Positions 29,839 to 38,015 of a stretch of DNA of 64,000 nt are shown piece by piece. Every line of letters begins with the position of its first letter. Position 1 is the first letter of the stretch. Made by a program: the position numbers and the translations under genes. Under the pieces are notes generated by a model that was given only the letters and a program-made list of their open reading frames with translations, made no database searches and had not been told where the DNA came from. The DNA is from Paracoccus chinensis (GTDB lineage Bacteria > Pseudomonadota > Alphaproteobacteria > Rhodobacterales > Rhodobacteraceae). The stretch spans positions 62,001 to 126,000 of the forward strand of contig NZ_FNGE01000005.1 of assembly GCF_900102885.1 (NCBI RefSeq), written 5' to 3'.

Positions 29839-30531
29839 CTACAGCTCCACCGTCTCCATCACCTTCGGGGTCAGCACCTCGACCCCCGGCAGGGCGCGGC
29901 GCATCACCTCGGGGTTCTGCTTCAGCGCGGGGAAGGTGTCGTAATGGCAGGGGATGACGGTCTGGAAGTCGAAGTACCGCTTCGCTGCCCAGGCCGCGCG
30001 TTCCATGTCCATGGTGTAGTGGCCGCCTGCGCAGAGGATGCCGATCTCGGGACGGTGCAACTCGGCCATCCACTCCATGTCGGCCATGATGTCGGTGTCG
30101 CCGGACACATAGATCGTCCGCCCCTCGCCCTGGATCATGTAGCCCGACTCATGCCCCGCATAGACGGGCTTTCCGTCCACCATCAGCGAGGAGGAATGGC
30201 TGGCGTTGACCATCGTGACCTTGGCCCCGTTCAGGTCCACCGTGCCGCCCTTGTTGAAGCCGATGCCGTCCAGCCCCTCGGCCTCACCCCAGTAGCCGAT
30301 CAGGTCGGCGATGCCCACCACCGTGGCCCCAAGTTCCTTCGCCAGCGCCACAGCGTCGCCGGTGTGGTCCCCATGACCGTGGGTCAGCAGGATGTGGGTC
30401 GCGCCGCGCACCGCCTCGTCGCGCCGGTCGGCCGGGAAGACCGGGTTCCCGCTCAGCCACGGGTCGATCAGGATCACGGCACCGTCGATTTCCAGACGGA
30501 AGCTCGCGTGGCCCAGCCAGGTCAGTTTCAT
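29839..30531 (-). CDS. Metal-dependent hydrolase, UPF0173/UlaG-like
   Basis: 230 residues of the metallo-beta-lactamase fold. The first strands give [14 protein letters not shown], then the metal motif [10 protein letters not shown]. More ligands are in [14 protein letters not shown] and IPCHYDTF. This order matches the UPF0173 group, which is near UlaG-type lactonases; the substrate is unknown. The family is usually cytoplasmic and no signal is seen. It is divergent from gatC with about 90 bases between. Confidence 0.9.
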   Translation of the reverse strand: MKLTWLGHASFRLEIDGAVILIDPWLSGNPVFPADRRDEAVRGATHILLTHGHGDHTGDAVALAKELGATVVGIADLIGYWGEAEGLDGIGFNKGGTVDLNGAKVTMVNASHSSSLMVDGKPVYAGHESGYMIQGEGRTIYVSGDTDIMADMEWMAELHRPEIGILCAGGHYTMDMERAAWAAKRYFDFQTVIPCHYDTFPALKQNPEVMRRALPGVEVLTPKVMETVEL

Positions 30532-30623
30532 CCCATACCTCCTGCGTTTCGGGCCGCAGGCTAGCGCGGCTTGCAGGGCCGGTCCACCGGCGGTAAACCC
30601 GCGCGCAAGCGAAAGGAACCCCC

Positions 30624-30911
30624 ATGTCCATCACCGAAGCCGAGGCCCGGAAGGTCGCGCATCTGGCGCGGATCGCGGTCGCGGACGAGGCGCTGCCCGC
30701 GCTCGCCGCCGAACTGAACGGCATCCTGCAGTTCATGGAGCAGCTGAACGAGGTCGATGTCGAGGGCGTCGAGCCGATGACTGGGGTCGAGAAGATGCGC
30801 CTCAAGCGCCGCGAGGACGTGGTGACCGACGGCGACCGGCAGGAGGCGATCCTGCGCAATGCCCCCGACGCCCGCGAGGGGTTCTTTGCCGTGCCGAAGG
30901 TGGTGGAATGA
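30624..30911 (+). CDS. gatC: Asp/Glu-tRNA amidotransferase subunit C
   Basis: 95 residues. The sequence [19 protein letters not shown] and the later EDVVTDGD and [17 protein letters not shown] are typical of GatC, which wraps around and stabilises the GatA/GatB pair. The complex converts Glu-tRNA-Gln and Asp-tRNA-Asn to the amidated forms. Its stop overlaps the gatA start by ATGA. gatB is not directly downstream, which is normal in many alphaproteobacteria. Confidence 0.95.
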   Translation: MSITEAEARKVAHLARIAVADEALPALAAELNGILQFMEQLNEVDVEGVEPMTGVEKMRLKRREDVVTDGDRQEAILRNAPDAREGFFAVPKVVE

Positions 30912-32386
30912 GCCTGAACCGACTGACCATCGCGGAAGCCCGCGACCGCCTGCGCGCGCGCGAGATCACGGCGACCGAGCTGACCGACGCCTGCCTTTCG
31001 GCGGCCGAAGGCGCGGGCGCACTGAACGCCTTTGTCCACCACACGCCCGAGATCGCGCGCGAACAGGCTGCGGCGGCGGATCAGCGGCTCGCCTCGGGCG
31101 ACGCGCCGGCGATGTGCGGGATTCCGGTGGGGGTGAAGGACCTGTTCTGCACGAAGGGCGTGCCCTCGCAGGCGGCGTCCCGCATCCTTGAAGGCTTCCG
31201 CCCGGAATACGAATCGACCGTCACGCAGAACCTGTTCGATGCCGGAGCGGTGATGCTCGGCAAGCTGAACATGGACGAATTCGCCATGGGCTCGTCGAAC
31301 GAGACGAGCGTCTATGGCAATGCTGTGAACCCGTGGAAGCTGGACGACCGGCAACTGACGCCGGGCGGCTCCTCGGGCGGCTCGGCGGCGGCCGTGGCTG
31401 CGGACCTGTGCCTTGCCGCGACCGGCACCGATACCGGCGGCTCGATCCGCCAGCCTGCCGCGTTTACCGGAACCGTGGGCCTCAAGCCGACCTATGGCCG
31501 CGTCAGCCGCTGGGGCACCATCGCCTTCGCCTCGTCGCTGGACCAGGCCGGCCCGATGACCAAGACGGTGCGCGACGCCGCGATCATGCTGGGCGCGATG
31601 GCTTCGGTCGATCCGAAGGACTCCACCTCCGCCGACCGCCCGGTCGAGGACTATGAGGCCGCGCTGACCGGCGACATCCGGGGCAAGCGCATCGGCATCC
31701 CGCGCGAATACCGCATGGACGGGATGCCGGCCGAGATCGACGCGCTGTGGAAGCAGGGCGCCGAGATGCTGCGCGATGCGGGGGCCGAGATCGTGGACAT
31801 CTCGCTGCCCCACACGAAATACGCCCTGCCGGCCTATTACGTCATCGCCCCAGCCGAGGCGTCGTCCAACCTCGCCCGCTATGACGGCGTCCGCTATGGC
31901 CGCCGCGCAAGGCTGAGCCAAGGCGACGGCATCACCGAGATGTATGAAAAGACCCGCGCCGAGGGTTTCGGGCACGAGGTCCAGCGCCGCGTGATGATCG
32001 GCACCTATGTGCTGTCGGCGGGCTTCTACGACGCCTATTACAACCGCGCCCGCAAGGTCCGCGCGCTGATCAAGCGCGACTTCGACCAGGTCTTCGCGCA
32101 GGGCATCGACACGATCCTGACACCCGCGACGCCCTCGGCCGCCTTCCCGCTGGGCGCGATGACCGACGCGGACCCGGTGCAGATGTATCTCAACGACGTC
32201 TTCACCGTGACGGTGAACCTCGCCGGGCTGCCAGGCCTTGCGGTGCCGGTCGGGCTTGACGCGCAGGGCTTGCCGCTGGGGCTGCAGCTGATCGGCCGGC
32301 CGTGGGACGAAGGCAACCTTCTGAACCATGGCGCCGTTCTGGAACAGGCTGCAGGATTTGTCGCCAAGCCCGAACGCTGGTGGTAA
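30908..32386 (+). CDS. gatA: Asp/Glu-tRNA amidotransferase subunit A
   Basis: 492 residues. It is an amidase-signature enzyme with the Ser-cisSer-Lys triad: Lys77 in [10 protein letters not shown], then [12 protein letters not shown] and [12 protein letters not shown]. It releases ammonia from glutamine for transamidation by GatB. The ATG at 30908 overlaps the gatC stop, so an upstream extension of the open frame is excluded. Length is standard. Confidence 0.97.
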   Translation: MSLNRLTIAEARDRLRAREITATELTDACLSAAEGAGALNAFVHHTPEIAREQAAAADQRLASGDAPAMCGIPVGVKDLFCTKGVPSQAASRILEGFRPEYESTVTQNLFDAGAVMLGKLNMDEFAMGSSNETSVYGNAVNPWKLDDRQLTPGGSSGGSAAAVAADLCLAATGTDTGGSIRQPAAFTGTVGLKPTYGRVSRWGTIAFASSLDQAGPMTKTVRDAAIMLGAMASVDPKDSTSADRPVEDYEAALTGDIRGKRIGIPREYRMDGMPAEIDALWKQGAEMLRDAGAEIVDISLPHTKYALPAYYVIAPAEASSNLARYDGVRYGRRARLSQGDGITEMYEKTRAEGFGHEVQRRVMIGTYVLSAGFYDAYYNRARKVRALIKRDFDQVFAQGIDTILTPATPSAAFPLGAMTDADPVQMYLNDVFTVTVNLAGLPGLAVPVGLDAQGLPLGLQLIGRPWDEGNLLNHGAVLEQAAGFVAKPERWW

Positions 32387-32422
32387 GTGGTAGGCTGACA
32401 GCCACCCTCCGAGGAGAATGAG

Positions 32423-33070
32423 ATGCGTGCCCTGACCCTGATCCCGCTCCTCGTGCTTGCCGCCTGTTCAGGCGAGAATCAGGGCTGGAACCCGAACTAT
32501 CGGGCGAACGCGACGCCTTACGGCGACTACCTGCGGGGGCGCGAGCTTGCCCTGACCGGCCAGCGGGCCGAGCCGCCGCGGGTGATCCCGGTCGCCCTGC
32601 CCGTCCGTGCGCCCACCCCGGCCCAGATCGCAGGTCCCTCGCCGGTCCAGATCCTGGAGCAGGCGGTGACGCCGAACGGCCCGCCTCCGCGCCAAGTGCC
32701 GTTCCGCGGCGCACCTGCCGTCGATCCGCGCCCGCCCACGCTTCCCAGCACGCGCTCCGTGCTGCCCAGCGAGCGGACCGTGCTGCCGGTGCCGGTCGCG
32801 CCCGTGGTGCGCCAGCGCACGGTTGTGCCCGCTGCGCGCGTCACCGTTCCGGCCCCTGTCACGTCGCGCCGGCTCGAAGGGAACGTCGCGCCGATCTATC
32901 CGCGTGCTGTTGGCTCCACAGGCAACTGCGCCGCCTATCGGACGGCCATCGCGGCCCAGCGTGCCTTCATCGCCGAAGGCGGGCCCGAGCGCGACCGGCT
33001 GGGCCTCGACCCCGACGGCGACGGTTACGCCTGCAGTTTCCGCCCTGCGGCTGCCTCGCCCGTCCGATGA
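32423..33070 (+). CDS. Lipoprotein with C-terminal excalibur-like motif
   Basis: 215 residues. The lipobox LAAC puts the lipidated Cys at residue 15. A long Pro/Val/Arg-rich linker (about 45-150) is followed by a small C-terminal domain with NCAAYRTAI and LDPDGDGYACSFRP. The D-x-D-x-D-G-Y-x-C form is that of excalibur calcium-binding motifs. The layout suggests an outer-membrane-anchored protein with a flexible stalk reaching into the periplasm or cell wall. Its function is unknown. An amidase gene follows 40 bases downstream. Confidence 0.78.
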   Translation: MRALTLIPLLVLAACSGENQGWNPNYRANATPYGDYLRGRELALTGQRAEPPRVIPVALPVRAPTPAQIAGPSPVQILEQAVTPNGPPPRQVPFRGAPAVDPRPPTLPSTRSVLPSERTVLPVPVAPVVRQRTVVPAARVTVPAPVTSRRLEGNVAPIYPRAVGSTGNCAAYRTAIAAQRAFIAEGGPERDRLGLDPDGDGYACSFRPAAASPVR

Positions 33071-33110
33071 TCCCCTGCGCCTGCGCCGCCCCTGACGGGA
33101 CCGGCCAAGC

Positions 33111-33767
33111 ATGAGCTTTCCGTCCCCGAACCACGGCGAGCGGCGCGGCACGCAGGCGCCCGACCTGATCGTGATCCACTACACCGGGATGGCCGACCAT
33201 GCCTCGGCCCGCGCGCGGCTGTGCGATCCCGCCGCCGAGGTCTCGGCCCACTGGATCATCGACGCGGACGGCACGACCGAGGCGCTGGTTCCCGAGGGTC
33301 GCCGCGCCTGGCACGCCGGCGCCGGCAGCTGGCAGGGCCGCGAGGACGTGAACTCCCACTCCATCGGCATCGAGCTTGCCAATCCGGGCGACCGCCCCTT
33401 TCCGCATCCGCAGATGAGCGCGCTGGAAATCCTGCTGGCCAGGATCATGATCCGCTGGTCCATCCCGCCCCATCGCGTGATCGCCCATTCCGACATGGCA
33501 CCGGGCCGCAAGACCGATCCCGGCCCCCGCTTCGACTGGGGGCGCCTTGCCCGCCAGGGCCTTGCGCTGAGCCCCGGCACCAGTATGCCAGAGGCACCGC
33601 TCGCCGCCATGCTCGACCGCATCGGTTATCCGCCGGCCGCTGCCGATACCCGGCTGTCCGCCTTCCGCCTGCGCTTCTGCCCGTGGAACGACGGCCCCGA
33701 GAATGACGACGACCGCCGCATCGCCGCAGGCGTGCTGGCGGCCCTGCCGCAAGAGGAAACATGCTGA
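33111..33767 (+). CDS. N-acetylmuramoyl-L-alanine amidase, AmiD type
   Basis: 218 residues of the amidase_2/PGRP fold. The zinc ligands are in VIHYTGMA, HSIGIELAN and IAHSDMAPGRKTDPGPRFDW. A C-terminal region (about 165-218) with LPAAL and DDRRIAAGVL looks like a small peptidoglycan-binding helical domain. It cleaves between MurNAc and the stem peptide. No signal or lipobox is seen at the N-terminus, so it may act on recycled muropeptides in the cytoplasm, as AmpD does. The stop overlaps the next start. Confidence 0.9.
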   Translation: MSFPSPNHGERRGTQAPDLIVIHYTGMADHASARARLCDPAAEVSAHWIIDADGTTEALVPEGRRAWHAGAGSWQGREDVNSHSIGIELANPGDRPFPHPQMSALEILLARIMIRWSIPPHRVIAHSDMAPGRKTDPGPRFDWGRLARQGLALSPGTSMPEAPLAAMLDRIGYPPAAADTRLSAFRLRFCPWNDGPENDDDRRIAAGVLAALPQEETC

Positions 33768-34096
33768 TCTACAAGGTGCTGCGCGCCGAGGAATGGGCGG
33801 CCCTGCAAGCCGCCGGTCGCACCGATGGCGCGCCGGTGGACGTGGCGGACGGCTACGTCCATTTCTCCACCGCCGAGCAGCTCGCCACCACCCTCGCCAG
33901 GCATTTCGCAGGCCAGGACAGCCTCACCCTCCTCGCCTGTGAGGCCGAGGCCCTCGCCCCCGACCTGCGGTGGGAGCCCTCGCGCGGCGGCGCCCTCTTC
34001 CCGCATCTCTACCGGGACCTGAGGCTCTCCGATGTCCTGTGGCATCGTCCCATTCCCCTCGGTCGCCAGGGCCACGAACCGGGGGAACTCGCATGA
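33761..34096 (+). CDS. DUF952 domain protein
   Basis: 111 residues. It begins [19 protein letters not shown] and has [12 protein letters not shown] and a C-terminal [19 protein letters not shown], the DUF952 pattern. The function is unknown; members look like small cytoplasmic enzymes or toxin-antitoxin-like folds. It overlaps the amidase stop by 7 bases and its own stop overlaps the pyrD start (ATGA), so the three are one operon. Confidence 0.88.
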   Translation: MLIYKVLRAEEWAALQAAGRTDGAPVDVADGYVHFSTAEQLATTLARHFAGQDSLTLLACEAEALAPDLRWEPSRGGALFPHLYRDLRLSDVLWHRPIPLGRQGHEPGELA

Positions 34097-35157
34097 GCCT
34101 GATCGAACGTGCAGGCCTTGCCGCCCTTCACCGGCTCGACCCGGAACGCGCGCATGACCTGTCGCTCAAGGCGCTCTCCACCGGCCTCGTGCCGTTGCCG
34201 GGCAAGCCCTTTACCTCGCCGCGGCTTGCCAGGCGTCTGGCCGGGCTGGATCTGCCGAACCCGGTCGGGCTCGCCGCAGGCTACGACAAGAACGCCCGCG
34301 TGATCGGACCTCTGACCCGCGCAGGCTTCGGCTTCGTCGAGGTCGGAGCCGCCACGCCCCGGCCCCAGCCTGGCAACGCGAAACCGAGGCTGTTTCGCCT
34401 GACCGAAGACCGAGCAATCATCAACCGATTCGGCTTCAACAACGAAGGCGCTGAGGCCATCTGCGCCCGCCTCGCCGCACGACCGCGCAACGGCGTTCCC
34501 GTTGGCCTCAACATCGGCGCCAACAAGGACAGCGCCGACCGTGCTGCCGACTTCGCCCACGTGGCGAGCCTCGCCGCACCCGTGGCCGACTTCCTGACGA
34601 TCAACGTCAGTTCCCCCAATACCGAAAAGCTGCGCGATCTGCAGGGCGCCCGTGCCCTGTCGGCGCTGATCCAGGGCGTGCTCGATGCGCGCAACGCCTC
34701 CGAATCGCGCCCACCGGTTTTCGTCAAGATCGCCCCCGATCTCGACGAGCGGGCGCTGGCCGAACTCGCCGCTGTCCTCCGCGACAGCGGCATCGACAGC
34801 GCCATCGCCACCAATACCACGCTGACCCGCGACGGTCTCGCCTCGCCCTACGCGGGCGAAACCGGCGGCCTTTCCGGCGCCCCCCTGTTCGAGTTGTCCA
34901 CCAAGATGCTCGCGCGTCTCTACCGCCGTCTCGGCGGCAGCGTGCCGATCATCGGCGTCGGCGGCATCTCCTCGGTGGAGCAGGCCTGGGCCAAGATCGA
35001 GGCGGGCGCCTCTGCCGTCCAGATCTACAGCGCCCTCATCTACCAGGGCTTCTCGCTCGCTGAGCGCATCGCGCGCGGCATCGACGCTCGGCTCGCGGCC
35101 GAGAATACAACGCTGGCCGACCTCACCGGCAGCGCAGCCGACCGCTGGGCGGCCTAG
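34093..35157 (+). CDS. pyrD: Dihydroorotate dehydrogenase (quinone)
   Basis: 354 residues. The N-terminal amphipathic helices (about 1-45) mark the membrane-associated class 2 enzyme. FMN-binding and active-site segments include [24 protein letters not shown] and [16 protein letters not shown], with the class 2 catalytic Ser in NVSSPNT. It oxidises dihydroorotate in pyrimidine synthesis, passing electrons to ubiquinone. The gene ends with a TAG that overlaps the convergent cysE stop by 4 bases. Confidence 0.96.
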   Translation: MSLIERAGLAALHRLDPERAHDLSLKALSTGLVPLPGKPFTSPRLARRLAGLDLPNPVGLAAGYDKNARVIGPLTRAGFGFVEVGAATPRPQPGNAKPRLFRLTEDRAIINRFGFNNEGAEAICARLAARPRNGVPVGLNIGANKDSADRAADFAHVASLAAPVADFLTINVSSPNTEKLRDLQGARALSALIQGVLDARNASESRPPVFVKIAPDLDERALAELAAVLRDSGIDSAIATNTTLTRDGLASPYAGETGGLSGAPLFELSTKMLARLYRRLGGSVPIIGVGGISSVEQAWAKIEAGASAVQIYSALIYQGFSLAERIARGIDARLAAENTTLADLTGSAADRWAA

Positions 35158-35978
35158 ACGATTCCTTCCAGTCCCAGGATCTGGTTCATCATGTCCGAAG
35201 GCGCGCTGCAGCCCGCGTCGCCCACGATCCGGGCGGGAACCCCGGCAACAGTCTTGCAGGGCGGCACGTCCGTCAGCACGACCGAGCCTGCCGCAATGCG
35301 GCTGCAGCGGCCCACGCTGATGTTGCCCAGCACCTTCGCCCCCGCGCCGATCAGCACGCCATCCCCGATCTTGGGATGGCGGTCGCCGTCCTCTTTCCCC
35401 GTGCCACCCAGCGTCACCGAATGCAGCATGGACACGTCGTTGCCGACCACCGCTGTCTCGCCGATCACGATGGAATGGGCATGGTCGATCATCACCCCCG
35501 TCCCGATCCGGGCGGCGGGGTGGATATCCACGCCGAAGACCTCAGAGCAGCGCATCTGCACGAAATAGGCCATGTCGCGGCGGCCGTGGTCCCATAGCCA
35601 GTGCCCGATGCGATAGGCCTGCAGTGCCTGGAAGCCCTTGAAGCACAGCATCGGCTGCATCAGCCGGTGGCAGGCCGGGTCGCGTTCGTAGACCGCGCGC
35701 AGGTCGGCCTCGGCGGCCATGGCCAGCGCCGGCTCTCGCCGGTGCGCATCGTCGGCGATCTCGCGCAGGATCTGCTCGCTCATCTCGCCCGAGGCGAGCT
35801 TCAGCGAAAAGCGGTAGCCCAGCGCCGCCGGGAAGGTCCGGTGGTGCAGCAGCCCCGCGTGGATCAGCGCGCCCAGCAAAGGCTCGGCCGCGGCGGCTTC
35901 AGCGGCCTCGCGCTGGATCTGGTGCCAGACCGAGGCGTGGGTCACCTCGGGTCCATCGGCATAGGGCTGTCCGTCCAT
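35154..35978 (-). CDS. cysE: Serine O-acetyltransferase
   Basis: 274 residues. The N-terminal helical domain is followed by left-handed beta-helix hexapeptides with [31 protein letters not shown] and the catalytic His in [12 protein letters not shown] and [10 protein letters not shown]. It makes O-acetylserine, the first step to cysteine, and should be feedback-inhibited through its C-terminus. The ATG at 35978 (MDGQPYADG) has AAAGGA at 8 bases. The ATG at 36008 has none. It lies just downstream of the GTA cluster on the same strand, a neighbour I recall from other Rhodobacterales. Confidence 0.95.
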   Translation of the reverse strand: MDGQPYADGPEVTHASVWHQIQREAAEAAAAEPLLGALIHAGLLHHRTFPAALGYRFSLKLASGEMSEQILREIADDAHRREPALAMAAEADLRAVYERDPACHRLMQPMLCFKGFQALQAYRIGHWLWDHGRRDMAYFVQMRCSEVFGVDIHPAARIGTGVMIDHAHSIVIGETAVVGNDVSMLHSVTLGGTGKEDGDRHPKIGDGVLIGAGAKVLGNISVGRCSRIAAGSVVLTDVPPCKTVAGVPARIVGDAGCSAPSDMMNQILGLEGIV

Positions 35979-36037
35979 GTCACGGTTCCTTTCGTCGCCC
36001 TTACCCATCTAGGGCAGGTTGGGGGCAACGAAAAGAC

Positions 36038-36757
36038 TCAGACCGGGTCGGGAATGCGCAAGGCAAGCCAATGGACCGCCAGCCGCACCCGACCCCCGGC
36101 GAAGTTCCCCCCCGTGGCGGTCAGCCGCAACTCCTGCGCGGCATAGACGGCCGAGGGCGCCGACAGCAGCCCATGCGACCAAGAATTCAACGGCAAGCCC
36201 AAGCCCGAGCCATAGCGGTTCGTGGCCCCGGTCACGCCGATCATCCAGCTGGTCAGGGTGCCGGTCACGGGCTTGATGACACGCGCCGTGATGCCCAGGA
36301 CCAGCACGTTGTCCGGGATGAACACGCCTGTACCCATCCCCGCCCCGGCCGTGATCTCGACCTCGCCCGTGGTGATCCCGGCGCTGAAACCGCCGCCCAT
36401 GGTCCCCAAGGTCAATGCGCCCGGCAGCCATGCCGCGCCATCCCACAAGGCGCTGAGCCCCTGATCCACGACAAAGGCGCGCTGCCCGCGCTGCGGCTCG
36501 GCAAAGACCCAGCCACCATTCGCGCCTATGGCAATGCGTCCCGCCTGCCCGGCCCATGCGCCGCCCGCGCCGAAGGGTACGGCCCAGCACTGCCCATCCG
36601 TCACTGCCGCCGGAGGGCTGGCGGTCGCTACGCTCTGCAGCACCAAGTTCACCAGCCCGTCCAGCCGCATGAGGCCGTCATTCACCGTCACGTGCTTCTG
36701 CGCCTGAGCGGGCTGCAGCAGGGGCAGCCCGCAGCGCAGCGTTGCCTGTTCAGACAT
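36038..36757 (-). CDS. DUF2793 protein at the end of the GTA cluster
   Basis: 239 residues. The N-terminus, LPLLQPAQAQKHVTVNDGLMRLDGLV, is the DUF2793 signature, seen in phage-like tail genes. The middle is Gly- and Val-rich with beta-strand pattern and the C-terminal third looks like a beta-sandwich. It may be a tail-fibre or receptor-contact protein. It has AGGAGG 7 bases before the start and overlaps the upstream gp15 stop by 8 bases, so it is the last gene of the GTA operon. Confidence 0.8.
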   Translation of the reverse strand: MSEQATLRCGLPLLQPAQAQKHVTVNDGLMRLDGLVNLVLQSVATASPPAAVTDGQCWAVPFGAGGAWAGQAGRIAIGANGGWVFAEPQRGQRAFVVDQGLSALWDGAAWLPGALTLGTMGGGFSAGITTGEVEITAGAGMGTGVFIPDNVLVLGITARVIKPVTGTLTSWMIGVTGATNRYGSGLGLPLNSWSHGLLSAPSAVYAAQELRLTATGGNFAGGRVRLAVHWLALRIPDPV

Positions 36758-37997
36758 GGATGTTCCTCCTGACAGACGGGCCCGGCCCGTAGATTTCGGA
36801 TAGCTGCGCCACCTCGATGGCGAAGCCGCCTCCCTGCGCGGCACGCGTCCAGACGCTTTCGGGAATTGTCCAGGCGGGCCGCGAGACCTCCTCGCGGTGC
36901 AACTCGGCCGTGCCGCGCACGAGTCGGACGCCATAGCGCTCATAGGCCTCGCCCAGCGGCACTTCGGGCGCGTCCCAGTTGTCGCCGCCGGTCCGGGTGC
37001 GCCGGACCCAGGTCACCTCGCGGCCGCTGACCGCCAAGTGACAGGGCGACAACGGCCGCAGCCCCGCGCCAACTGCGGCAAGAGACCGCGCACGATAGCT
37101 CTCGTCATCCGGCGGCTGGCTCGACGGCCCGATGCGCCAGTGGCGCAGCTGCCCGCGCGCATCCGGGTCGAGATCAACCTGCTTCGGCGCCCCGTCCATC
37201 AGCACGACCACGCTGCCCGCCGGCCATTCCGCCGGCATCAGCGCATCCGTCCCCGCCTGCCCGCGCAGCCGGCCCGAGATCTCCCACTCGCCCGGCGCGA
37301 CCAGTTTCGCCTCGGAGAACTGCATCAACTCCCAGTTCCCCGGCGAGCCGTCCCCGACCGCAAGTACGTTGCCGCCCGCCAGCAGCCCCGCCCGGCTGAT
37401 CGACCGCAGGTTGCCCCCCTTCACCCGCAGCCGCAGCGCAGGCCCCCGGTCCAGCACCCCCGGCCTCGCTGCAGCCAGCGGACTCAGCGTCACCCCCATG
37501 ACTGCACGCGAGGGCAGGATCACGTTCGGCTGCCAGCCCCCGTCCTCCTCCAGCGAGACCCAAGCCCGCACCGCCCCCGGCCAGGGCGTCCCCGTGGCGG
37601 CGAGCCACGGCGCATGAGGCGCCTCGTTCCCCCGCATCAACGGCAGGTCCAAGAAGACCGGCCAGACCGGCCCTGCCGGAACATGGGGCTTCCCGCGCAA
37701 CTCGCCCGTGACGTAAGGCGCGGGCCGATAGACTCCCGGCTCGACCCGCACGGCCTCGACCAGAGTCGCACCCGCCCGCTCGACCCGGTCGATGCGCCAG
37801 CGGTCGCCCGCGCCCCTGCCATCCGCCAGCCGCACGACATCGCCCGGCCCCAGACCGGCGCGCGAGGGCGGCAGCGCAAACCGCGCCGCATCCTGCGCCA
37901 CCTTCGCCTCGACCAGCCAACGCGCGGCGACCGCGTGCCCCTCGCCCAGCGTCAGCACCATCGGCAGATCGCTGTCGGACACCGTCAGAACCTGCAC
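36750..37997 (-). CDS. GTA gp15, C-terminal fragment after amber stop
   Basis: About 415 residues from a GTG at 37997, in the same frame as the 870-residue fragment upstream. Only the TAG at 38013-38015 separates them. It continues the GTA host-specificity/tail protein with MVLTLGEGHAVAARWLVEA and a series of beta-rich segments ending RRNIHV. No ribosome site precedes the GTG, so independent translation is doubtful. The combined length, 1291 codons plus the stop, matches a full-length gp15. Treat it as one gene broken by a nonsense codon. Confidence 0.8.
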   Translation of the reverse strand: MQVLTVSDSDLPMVLTLGEGHAVAARWLVEAKVAQDAARFALPPSRAGLGPGDVVRLADGRGAGDRWRIDRVERAGATLVEAVRVEPGVYRPAPYVTGELRGKPHVPAGPVWPVFLDLPLMRGNEAPHAPWLAATGTPWPGAVRAWVSLEEDGGWQPNVILPSRAVMGVTLSPLAAARPGVLDRGPALRLRVKGGNLRSISRAGLLAGGNVLAVGDGSPGNWELMQFSEAKLVAPGEWEISGRLRGQAGTDALMPAEWPAGSVVVLMDGAPKQVDLDPDARGQLRHWRIGPSSQPPDDESYRARSLAAVGAGLRPLSPCHLAVSGREVTWVRRTRTGGDNWDAPEVPLGEAYERYGVRLVRGTAELHREEVSRPAWTIPESVWTRAAQGGGFAIEVAQLSEIYGPGPSVRRNIHV

Positions 37998-38012
37998 ATC
38001 CGGCAGAGCCGC

Positions 38013-38015
38013 CTA
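38013..38015 (-). other. In-frame amber codon splitting gp15
   Basis: TAG in the sequence ARTA-TAG-AALPDVQVLTV. The frame is unbroken on both sides, so one base change (for example GAG to TAG) explains it. It could be a natural mutation, a suppressed codon or a sequencing error. Confidence 0.85.
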
